Both the position numbers and the translations under genes were made by a program. Below the pieces are notes generated by a model. That model was not told the origin of the DNA. It ran no database searches and saw only the letters and a list, made by a program, of their open reading frames with translations. Of a DNA stretch of 49,739 bases, positions 21,221 through 33,200 are shown one piece after another. Position 1 is the stretch's first letter. Each line of letters starts with the position of its first letter. The stretch comes from Nemertoderma westbladi. Taxonomy: Eukaryota; Xenacoelomorpha; Nemertodermatida; Nemertodermatidae. The DNA is taken from the NCBI GenBank assembly GCA_032718475.1, contig JAUCBJ010001225.1:1-49739 (forward strand). The letters are read 5' to 3'.

Positions 21221-24200
21221 GTCGTTACGATTTTGACATGCTAATAACTTTGTCGGATTTAAAGCTGCCAAGTTGAAAATTTGTAGGTATCAATATGAGC
21301 AAAAGTTGAGATTTTTGAGAGACTTTCAGACACCATCAGTGCAATGGTCTCCCGCTAGAGGGCCACATGTCTAAACATTAAATGCCCTCCCATTTCTTTG
21401 CTTTTAATCCGTTTAAGCTGAAACTTGGCAGATATGTATTAGACCATTAGCTGTGACTTTCAAAGGAGGCGAATCCATCTGCAGTTCTCCAGTCTGCCGC
21501 TAGAGGGCCAAAGGTCTGAAAGTGAAATCGTTGTCGTCGTTACGATTTTGACATGCTAATAACTTTGTCGGATTTAAAGCTGCCAAGTTGAAAATTTGTA
21601 GGTATCAATATGAGCAAAAGTTGAGATTTTTGAGAGACTTTCAGACACCATCAGTGCAATGTTCTCCCGCTAGAGGGCCACATGTCTAAACATTAAATGC
21701 CCTCCCATTTCTTTGCTTTTAATCCGTTTAAGCTGAAACTTGGCAGATATGTATTAGACCATTAGCTGTGACTTTCAAAGGAGGCGAATCCATCTGCAGT
21801 TCTCCAGTCTGCCGCTAGAGGGCCAAATGTCTGAAAGTGAAATCGTTGTCGTCGTTATGATATTGACATGCTTATAACTTTGTCGAATTTAAAGCTGCCA
21901 AGTTGAAAATTTGTTTTGTTGAAAATCAGTTCAACAGTCACCCGCTATAGGACTACTTTATGCCTGAAAGTGAATAGATTCTCCCGTCTCATTGATTTTA
22001 ATCAGTTTAAGCTGAATCTTGCCATATATTCTGGACCACATGCTGCGTCTTTGTGGGGGGGGGGGGGGGGGGGGGGGAGATTTAATCGGTCTGCCGCTAT
22101 ACGACGAAATTTCTGAAAGTGAGATCCGTCTCTCATTTCGTTCGTTATCCGTTATTCAAGATGAAACTTGGCCGATGTACGTATGTACTATTCATCCATA
22201 GGCTGTGTCTTTGTGGGGCTGGAGACCCTAATCCATCTTCAGTTCTCACTATACCGCTAGAGTCAGAAATGTCTGAATAGAAATGAAAGAGGTAAAAAGT
22301 GATTAGGCGAAATCTGCTTAAAATTTGCTAATACAGTAATACTTTCGAATTAGTACTTAAATTTAATTTAAGTCACGTGCTGCGCGAAGGCCCCACTTCG
22401 TGTATAACAGTTGAACTCATTGTATATTATTATTATATTGTTGTTGCCGGCCAATTTTTAGGCGGTTCTAAGAACTTTACCCTTTGCAAAATACTGCTGA
22501 ATAAATAACTTTGCTGTTGTCCTACTTTGTCAATCAATCCTTCTTTCACTAGAGATGAATGCTCATCAGCTCACTATACAGTTGCTAATGGAATTCAACC
22601 ACCCCCCCCCCCCCCCCCCCCCCCCAGTTCAATGAGATCCTTTTACTAAACATATTATTAGGTAGGGACTACCATATCGGGATTCAATTTGGAACATTTT
22701 GAATTTTTGAACAAAAACGATGAATCACAGGACATGTAAACAGACACTATACCAGAGAGGTGGACAGAGAATTGTACTTACTGGTAGACATTATTGAGTG
22801 TCGTTTATTGAGACCTGCCTCCCGCCAGTAAACTTCTGACAACCTGGCGAGTTTACAGAGTAGGTTATCTATTTTTACCATTGTTGTTGTGTTGTTAAGA
22901 AATGTTTACTAATAACTACTCGCACTTTTCAATTGGATCTCAGAAAAATCTTTCATAACAAGTTTATACTTTAATAAGTAATTAAACAGGACTAAGGATG
23001 ATCCAACTCTATAGCAAACTTATCGGCTTTGGTTGGGTACAATCTTCATCCGCTCCCACCCAATATTCGCCAGCTAATTATCAATTAATGGAAAATGAGG
23101 ATCACAGTGGCATGTAATTCTAACCAAAACAATAATTGGGCGTAATACCACAGGTTACAGTTTCATAATTAATGACACAATAACTTATTAAGTGGTAATT
23201 ATTTATTAAACGAAGATTGCTCTTTGCAAATATTGTACGCGGGCAAAGATATCTCGCGTGTTTTATCTTTGCGTTGCCTTTCCCCTGTAGGTAGAGGGTT
23301 GAATTTCAAGCATCCCCCACCCCTTCTCTGGACTGGCACGTATCACACACACACTTAACTATTAAATAATGTCAGTCTTATATCCCTAATTAAGTAAGTG
23401 CTGTAGTAGCAGCACAGTTGGTCGCCAATTTAAGATAGATTTATCTTCTTGGAGCAGTAGGCCCTATAAATCAGAAGCAATTGACTTGATACACCTAACA
23501 ATGGGGTAAGCTGGCTACTTCTCCATCGGATACTAAATAGCCTGCTGGCTTGGAGGTTGCTTCACCTTACAAGCTGAAGAAAAAAGTAATTATAATAATT
23601 CATTGGTGTTAAATAATACTCTCACCGTAAAATACATTTCATATACAACATAATGCCAACACAAATAAGTATAAGTCAGGACAAAAGGTAATAGACATTA
23701 TATCATTTTATAATTTAATTTTTTGTAGTTGCATTGCATTTCTAAGTTCGCCAGTCCACTGTGCTTATGCAGTTGGTGAAGGAAAGTTATTGGCTGGAGA
23801 CCAAGTCTAGTCCAACCAGAGGAATGATTCAGTTACATCCACCAGTTCACTACTATTGCTTTTACTATCTTATAGCATAGTATTGTAGGGTATAGCTGGG
23901 TTTTCACCACTAGCTCCACCCTACATTCTCTTAGCTGCATCCATAATTGGAGACCACGTTATTGCTTATATACACTATACTTATGTATATGTATTGTATA
24001 TACATACATATATCTCTCTTAAGCATATGTATTGTATATATACTGTATATATCCAACATATCTTATGTATCCAACATCACTTGCTATTCGACTTCTCAGA
24101 TCAATACTACTAATAGTGGCCATATTTACTCACCGTAATGCTCTGTCATCCAATACACCGGCTGAGTAATACTGTTTTTCGAGTTGTCTGAGCTTTTTGG

Positions 24201-27200
24201 AAACATGGTCCCTTCTAATAGGAGCCAGTAGCTGCAACAAGTTAATAGTCAGATTCCTGTAAGGTATTCCGATAATTTGCCGTTATAAACCCTTATTGAA
24301 GCTCACTGGTACCATTTCTATTTATTCACCTCCATACACAGGCTGGTCCTCGCTGCAAAGGCAAGGCGTAGACGGCTCTCTTCTCTTGTCAAATCAGGAG
24401 TGACCAATGAGACATCTTCAAAGCCTTATGGTGTCTGGTTGGAGATGTTTGCATTGTACTTGACACAGTGAACCCGTCGTAGAATTCTTTCTTGTCTATA
24501 TGCTAAGCAGAGATGCAGTACTGGTTATACTGCTGCCCTGAAAAATCGTACCTTGAGATTCTATATTTTTCTATGGGACTTCCTAATCCTGGTCGGACAG
24601 CCCATTCAATTATGCTAATGCTCGTACATATCCGAAGGTTTGCACTTGACTTCCGGATCCATGATCCCAATCAGCAGAACTCATCCTCATGCTGAAGTAT
24701 AGCTTACTGTAGAGTTTTGGCTCATAGGATCACACATTTTCTGAGGACTGTCGGTAACTGACAGTTAGTCTAAATGTTAGTTTTCTTGGAGTTTACCAAA
24801 AGACAAATACTAGAAGAAGCCTGCTCAAATAAGTAGTATTCAGAAGTCATCAACCGTTTGTGTTCGTTTTTATCACTGGCCCAACAACCATCTACATTAC
24901 TTATGTAATCCATAATGGGGAGGGGGGCTTCTTATTTCCCGAATCAGCGCTCACGGATAATACTTCGCCCGATTGTTTTGCCACTTTGCCAGTCTACAGC
25001 GTTGGTGACGCAGTAGAGTCAGATAAGGGACCCCCTGATGCCACATGACCCACCATTGGCTATGCAACTCATCAGCTGAGCCAACCCTGCACCCTTGCTT
25101 CCAGCCAGGTGCAAGTCGCAACGGAGTGGACTCAGAAGGTAATTGATATATATTCCCAACTATTTCCTATTCCCAACTAACAATTGGTAGAGTGCCATCA
25201 TCCTGGTCAGGTCATGCATGAGGCTGAGTCAGTTGGGTACTAATTACAAGACCAAGTGATGATCCTCTTTGTGAGAGAGAGGGTCTATGCAGTCATAGAT
25301 GGCACCTTATTTACGCTGCTTTGAGGAGAGGTGGCAGGTTTTCTTAATCAATGACCCAGCAGTCCTGCCTGCTTCACATGACCTTCAAATACACAGATTT
25401 TCATAAATTGAAATGTTTACTTTGATAAGGTGGTGAACAAGTTTCTCTACTCTACGTCGGCTGACCACACTGCTCGTTGTTGGATATCTGAGTTCGGAGA
25501 TTGTACTCGGATATATAAAGGCGCGGCGCATTCAGTCAATGCAATACGGTTGTGCGAGGGGATACTCTATACTGGGTCGGGAGATGGTTACGTACGAGCG
25601 TACGAGTCTAAGGGAGGTACACTGAAGCGTCTGTTTACTGGTCATGAACGAGGGGTCACTGATATTGAGGTAGGTTAAGTTTAAAAACACGTCTAGATAT
25701 TGTAACAAGACGATTTGGAGTCGCCATTAATTAGAAGTTACCATAAATACAATAATTATAATTAGATAATATCTAATAATTATTAATCTTTCAAAACAGT
25801 TTGCGAACAACAAACTATATTCTGTATCAAACGATGGTACACTGAGACAATGGGACTTGACAGATTTAATGAAAACCTATCAAAGTAAAACGAAACCAGA
25901 ACAAGGAAAGATCAGCAATGTCGCTACTGTCAATCCTCTTGTTATGGAGACATCCATTGATATGGAAGGGGTTAGTTAGTGAAATATTGTTAAATTTGTA
26001 AAGGTAATTAATTGCTTTTAGTACTAGTACATTTACATGAAGTCACAAATTGAAATGAAATTGAATTAATTGTTGAGTAACTCCCGTGACATCTTTCTAT
26101 AGAAATATGAATTGGTCATTAAGGTAATCCTCGAAAATCACCATTATATTTATTAATAAGTTATTTGTAGTTCTTTCCTAGAAAAGCCAGCAAGCTGGCT
26201 GTAAACGAAATTACCTAAACTTTAACAACAAATATACCTGATCGTGATCCTAGATCGAACCCACCAAAGTGAGATACCATAGATAAACTCCACCACCACA
26301 ACAACAACAACAACAAGAATTACATTCTTTTTGAAGGTCCCTCTTTCCTACAACAACTACCCACCTCTATAAAGAGGCTGTTAATTGTATTCATTCATAA
26401 ATGATAAGTGAAATTAAAGTGAAACTTACAACATTTTATAGGACGATGGAACTCTAAAAGACGATGGGAATTCTGAAAACGATTCTGGAGATGATAGTTC
26501 TGGTTTGGGGAGTTCCAGATTGGGTAGCAGTGTGAGCAGGACTTCTAATAGAAGTACAGTTATACAAGTGAGTTTCTATGGTAGTTCCAGATTGGGTAGC
26601 AGTGTGAGCAGGACTTCTAATAGAAGTACAGTTATACAAGTGAGTTTCTATGGTAGTTCCAGATTGGGTAGCAGTGTGAGCAGGACTTCTAATAGAAGTA
26701 CAGTTATACAAGTTAGTTTCTATGGGAGTTCCAGATTGGGTAGCAGTGTGAGCAGGACTTCTAATAGAAGTACAGTTATACAAGTTAGTTTCTATGGGAG
26801 TTCCAGATTGGGTAGCAGTGTGAGCAGGACTTCTAATAGAAGTACAGTTATACAAGTGAGTTTCTATGGTAGTTCCAGATTGGGTAGCAGTGTGAGCAGG
26901 ACTTCTAATAGAAGTACAGTTATACAAGTGAGTTTCTATGGTAGTTCCAGATTGGGTAGCAGTGTGAGCAGGACTTCTAATAGAAGTACAGTTATACAAG
27001 TTAGTTTCTATGGGAGTTCCAGATTGGGTAGCAGTGTGAGCAGGACTTCTAATAGAAGTACAGTTATACAAGTTAGTTTCTATGGGAGTTCCAGATTGGG
27101 TAGCAGTGTGAGCAGGACTTCTAATAGAAGTACAGTTATACAAGTGAGTTTCTATGGGAGTTCCAGATTGGGTAGCAGTGTGAGCAGGACTTCTAATAGA

Positions 27201-30200
27201 AGTACAGTTATACAAGTGAGTTTCTATGGGAGTTCCAGATTGGGTAGCAGTGTGAGCAGGACTTCTAATAGAAGTACAGTTATACAAGTAAGTTTTTATG
27301 GGAGTTCCAGATTGGGTAGCAGTGTGAGCAGGACTTCTAATAGAAGTACAGTTATACAAGTTAGTTTATATGGTAGTTCCAGATTGGATAGCAGTGTGAG
27401 CAGGACTTCTAATAGAAGTACAGTTATACAAGTTAGTTTCTATGGGAGTTCCAGATTGGGTAGCAGTGTGAGCAGGACTTCTAATAGAAGTACAGTTATA
27501 CAAGTTAGTTTCTATGGTAGTTCCAGATTGGGTAGCAGTGTGAGCAGGACTTCTAATAGAAGTACAGTTATACAAGTGAGTTTCTATGGGAGTTCCAGAT
27601 TGGGTAGCAGTGTGAGCAGGACTTCTAATAGAAGTACAGTTATACAAGTTAGTTTCTATGGGAGTTCCAGATTGGGTAGCAGTGTGAGCAGGACTTCTAA
27701 TAGAAGTACAGTTATACAAGTTAGTTTATATGGTAGTTCCAGATTGGGTAGCAGTGTGAGCAGGACTTCTAATAGAAGTACAGTTATACAAGTTAGTTTC
27801 TATGGGAGTTCCAGATTGGGTAGCAGTGTGAGCAGGACTTCTAATAGAAGTACAGTTATACAAGTTAGTTTCTATGGGAGTTTCAGATTGGGTAGCAGTG
27901 TGAGCAGGACTTCTAATAGAAGTACAGTTATACAAGTTAGTTTATATGGTAGTTCCAGATTGGGTAGCAGTGTGAGCATGGACTTCTAATAGAAGTACAG
28001 TTATACAAGTGAGTTTCTATGGGAGTTCCAGATTGGGTAGCAGTGTGAGCAGGACTTCTAATAGAAGTACAGTTATACAAGTGAGTTTCTATGGGAGTTC
28101 CAGATTGGGTAGCAGTGTGAGCAGGACTTCTAATAGAAGTACAGTTATACAAGTTAGTTTCTATGGGAGTTCCAGATTGGGTAGCAGTGTGAGCAGGACT
28201 TCTAATAGAAGTACAGTTATACAAGTTAGTTTCTATGGGAGTTCCAGATTGGGTAGCAGTGTGAGCAGGACTTCTAATAGAAGTACAGTTATACAAGTTA
28301 GTTTCTATGGGAGTTCCAGATTGGGTAGCAGTGTGAGCAGGACTTCTAATAGAAGTACAGTTATACAAGTTAGTTTATATGGTAGTTCCAGATTGGGTAG
28401 CAGTGTGAGCAGGACTTCTAATAGAAGTACAGTTATACAAGTGAGTTTCTATGGGAGTTCCAGATTGGGTAGCAGTGTGAGCAGGACTTCTAATAGAAGT
28501 ACAGTTATACAAGTTAGTTTCTATGGGAGTTCCAGATTGGATAGCAGTGTGAGCAGGACTTCTAATAGAAGTACTGTCATACAAGTTAGTTTTTATGGGA
28601 GTTCCAGATTGGGTAGCAGTGTGAGCAGGACTTCTAATATAAATACAGTTATACAAGTTAGTTTCTATGGGAGTTCCAGATTGGGTAGCAGTGTGAGCAG
28701 GACTTCTAATAGAAGTATAGTTATACAAGTGAGTTTCTATGGTAGTTATTCCAGATTGGGTAGCAGTGTGAGCAGGACTTCTAATAGAAGTACGGTTATA
28801 CAAGTTAGTTTCTATGGGAGTTCCAGATTGGGTAGCAGTGTGAGCAGGACTTCTAATATAAGTACAGTTATACAAGTTAGTTTCTATGGGAGTTCCAGAT
28901 TGGGTAGCAGTGTGAGCAGGACTTCTAATAGAAGTACAGTCATACAAGTGAGTTTCTATGGTAGTTCCAGATTGGGTAGCAGTGTGAGCAGGACTTCTAA
29001 TATAAGTATAGTTATACAAGTTAGTTTCTATGGGAGTTCCAGATTGGGTAGCAGTGTGAGCAGGACTTCTAATAGAAGTATAGTTATACAAGTGAGTTTC
29101 TATGGTAGTTATTCCAGATTGGGTAGCAGTGTGAGCAGGACTTCTAATAGAAGTACGGTTATACAAGTTAGTTTCTATGGGAGTTCCAGATTGGGCAGCA
29201 GTGTGAGCAGGACTTCTAATAGAAGTACAGTTATACAAGTGAGTTTTTATGGGAGTTCCAGATTGGGTAGCAGTGTGAGCAGGACTTCTAATAGAAGTAT
29301 AGTTATACAAGTGAGTTTCTATGGTAGTTATTCCAGATTGGGTAGCAGTGTGAGCAGGACTTCTAATAGAAGTACGGTTATACAAGTTAGTTTCTATGGG
29401 AGTTCCAGATTGGGTAGCAGTGTGAGCAGGACTTCTAATAGAAGTATAGTTATACAAGTGAGTTTCTATGGTAGTTATTCCAGATTGGGTAGCAGTGTGA
29501 GCAGGACTTCTAATAGAAGTACGGTTATACAAGTTAGTTTCTATGGGAGTTCCAGATTGGGTAGCAGTGTGAGCAGGACTTCTAATAGAAGTACAGTTAT
29601 ACAAGTAAGTTTTTATGGGAGTTCCAGATTGGGTAGCAGTGTGAGCAGGACTTCTAATAGAAGTACAGTCATACAAGTGAGTTTCTATGGTAGTTCCAGA
29701 TTGGGTAGCAGTGTGAGCAGGACTTCTAATATAAATACAGTTATACAAGTTAGTTTCTATGGGAGTTCCAGATTGGGTAGCAGTGTGAGCAGGACTTCTA
29801 ATAGAAGTATAGTTATACAAGTGAGTTTCTATGGTAGTTATTCCAGATTGGGTAGCAGTGTGAGCAGGACTTCTAATAGAAGTACGGTTATACAAGTTAG
29901 TTTCTATGGGAGTTCCAGATTGGGTAGCAGTGTGAGCAGGACTTCTAATATAAGTACAGTTATACAAGTTAGTTTCTATGGGAGTTCCAGATTGGGTAGC
30001 AGTGTGAGCAGGACTTCTAATAGAAGTACGGTTATACAAGTTAGTTTCTATGGGAGTTCCAGATTGGGTAGCAGTGTGAGCAGGACTTCTAATATAAGTA
30101 CAGTTATACAAGTTAGTTTCTATGGGAGTTCCAGATTGGGTAGCAGTGTGAGCAGGACTTCTAATAGAAGTACGGTTATACAAGTTAGTTTCTATGGGAG

Positions 30201-33200
30201 TTCCAGATTGGGTAGCAGTGTGAGCAGGACTTCTAATAGAAGTACGGTTATACAAGTTAGTTTCTATGGGAGTTCCAGATTGGGTAGCAGTGTGAGCAGG
30301 ACTTCTAATATAAGTACAGTTATACAAGTTAGTTTCTATGGGAGTTCCAGATTGGGTAGCAGTGTGAGCAGGACTTCTAATAGAAGTACGGTTATACAAG
30401 TTAGTTTCTATGGGAGTTCCAGATTGGGTAGCAGTGTGAGCAGGACTTCTAATATAAGTACAGTTATACAAGTTAGTTTCTATGGGAGTTCCAGATTGGG
30501 TAGCAGTGTGAGCAGGACTTCTAATATAAGTATAGTTATACAAGTTAGTTTCTATGGGAGTTCCAGATTGGGTAGCAGTGTGAGCAGGACTTCTAATAGA
30601 AGTATAGTTATACAAGTGAGTTTCTATGGTAGTTATTCCAGATTGGGTAGCAGTGTGAGCAGGACTTCTAATAGAAGTACGGTTATACAAGTTAGTTTCT
30701 ATGGGAGTTCCAGATTGGGCAGCAGTGTGAGCAGGACTTCTAATAGAAGTACAGTTATACAAGTGAGTTTTTATGGGAGTTCCAGATTGGGTAGCAGTGT
30801 GAGCAGGACTTCTAATAGAAGTATAGTTATACAAGTGAGTTTCTATGGTAGTTATTCCAGATTGGGTAGCAGTGTGAGCAGGACTTCTAATAGAAGTACG
30901 GTTATACAAGTTAGTTTCTATGGGAGTTCCAGATTGGGTAGCAGTGTGAGCAGGACTTCTAATAGAAGTACAGTTATACAAGTGAGTTTTTATGGGAGTT
31001 CCAGATTGGGTAGCAGTGTGAGCAGGACTTCTAATAGAAGTATAGTTATACAAGTGAGTTTCTATGGTAGTTATTCCAGATTGGGTAGCAGTGTGAGCAG
31101 GACTTCTAATAGAAGTACGGTTATACAAGTTAGTTTCTATGGGAGTTCCAGATTGGGTAGCAGTGTGAGCAGGACTTCTAATAGAAGTACAGTTATACAA
31201 GTAAGTTTTTATGGGAGTTCCAGATTGGGTAGCAGTGTGAGCAGGACTTCTAATAGAAGTACGGTTATACAAGTTAGTTTCTATGGTAGTTCCAGATTGG
31301 GTAGCAGTGTGAGCAGGACTTCTAATAGAAGTACGGTTATACAAGTTAGTTTCTATGGGAGTTCCAGATTGGGTAGCAGTGTGAGCAGGACTTCTAATAG
31401 AAGTACGGTTATACAAGTTAGTTTTTATGGGAGTTCCAGATTGGGTAGCAGTGTGAGCAGGACTTCTAATAGAAGTACGGTTATACAAGTTAGTTTCTAT
31501 GGTAGTTCCAGATTGGGTAGCAGTGTGAGCAGGACTTCTAATAGAAGTACGGTTATACAAGTTAGTTTCTATGGGAGTTCCAGATTGGGTAGCAGTGTGA
31601 GCAGGACTTCTAATAGAAGTATAGTTATACAAGTGAGTTTCTATGGTAGTTATTCCAGATTGGGTAGCAGTGTGAGCAGGACTTCTAATAGAAGTACGGT
31701 TATACAAGTTAGTTTCTATGGGAGTTCCAGATTGGGTAGCAGTGTGAGCAGGACTTCTAATAGAAGTACGGTTATACAAGTTAGTTTCTATGGGAGTTCC
31801 AGATTGGGTAGCAGTGTGAGCAGGACTTCTAATAGAAGTACAGTTATACAAGTTAGTTTCTATGGTAGTTCCAGATTGGGTAGCAGTGTGAGCAGGACTT
31901 CTAATAGAAGTACAGTTATACAAGTTAGTTTCTATGGGAGTTCCAGATTGGGTAGCAGTGTGAGCAGGACTTCTAATAGAAGTACGGTTATACAAGTTAG
32001 TTTCTATGGGAGTTCCAGATTGGGTAGCAGTGTGAGCAGGACTTCTAATAGAAGTACAGTTATACAAGTTAGTTTCTATGGTAGTTCCAGATTGGGTAGC
32101 AGTGTGAGCAGGACTTCTAATAGAAGTACAGTTATACAAGTTAGTTTCTATGGGAGTTCCAGATTGGGTAGCAGTGTGAGCAGGACTTCTAATAGAAGTA
32201 CGGTTATACAAGTTAGTTTCTATGGGAGTTCCAGATTGGGTAGCAGTGTGAGCAGGACTTCTAATAGAAGTACAGTTATACAAGTTAGTTTCTATGGTAG
32301 TTCCAGATTGGGTAGCAGTGTGAGCAGGACTTCTAATAGAAGTACAGTTATACAAGTTAGTTTCTATGGGAGTTCCAGATTGGGTAGCAGTGTGAGCAGG
32401 ACTTCTAATAGAAGTACAGTTATACAAGTTAGTTTCTATGGGAGTTCCAGATTGGGTAGCAGTGTGAGCAGGACTTCTAATAGAAGTACGGTTATACAAG
32501 TTAGTTTCTATGGGAGTTCCAGATTGGGTAGCAGTGTGAGCAGGACTTCTAATAGAAGTACGGTTATACAAGTTAGTTTCTATGGGAGTTCCAGATTGGG
32601 TAGCAGTGTGAGCAGGACTTCTAATAGAAGTACAGTTATACAAGTGAGTTTTTATGGGAGTTCCAGATTGGGTAGCAGTGTGAGCAGGACTTCTAATAGA
32701 AGTACAGTTATACAAGTTAGTTTCTATGGGAGTTCCAGATTGGGTAGCAGTGTGAGCAGGACTTCTAATAGAAGTACAGTTATACAAGTTAGTTTCTATG
32801 GGAGTTCCAGATTGGGTAGCAGTGTGAGCAGGACTTCTAATAGAAGTACAGTTATACAAGTTAGTTTCTATGGTAGTTCCAGATTGGGTAGCAGTGTGAG
32901 CAGGACTTCTAATAGAAGTACAGTTATACAAGTGAGTTTATATGGGAGTTCCAGATTGGGTAGCAGTGTGAGCAGGACTTCTAATAGAAGTACAGTTATA
33001 CAAGTTAGTTTCTATGGGAGTTCCAGATTGGGTAGCAGTGTGAGCAGGACTTCTAATAGAAGTACAGTTATACAAGTTAGTTTCTATGGGAGTTCCAGAT
33101 TGGGTAGCAGTGTGAGCAGGACTTCTAATAGAAGTACAGTTATACAAGTGAGTTTTTATGGGAGTTCCAGATTGGGTAGCAGTGTGAACAGGACTTCTAA

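Larger units (their letters stand above)
20254..25429 (+). other. Intron 4 of the WD40 gene (5.2 kb)
   Basis: No exon is seen. It contains a LINE relic (20578-20715), a GTC microsatellite and a 315-bp tandem repeat (21167-22270), G and C homopolymers (22055-22077, 22602-22625) and one dispersed repeat (23089-23167). The stretch 23200-25400 has slightly higher GC but no recognisable coding block. Confidence 0.7.

Noticed and set aside
28375-32931. Minus-strand open frame of 1518 codons in the 72-bp array (YNCTSIRSPAHTATQSG repeats)
   Set aside because: The unit is 72 bp and lacks a stop in this frame, so an open frame follows automatically. The plus strand has a spliced gene model explaining the unit.
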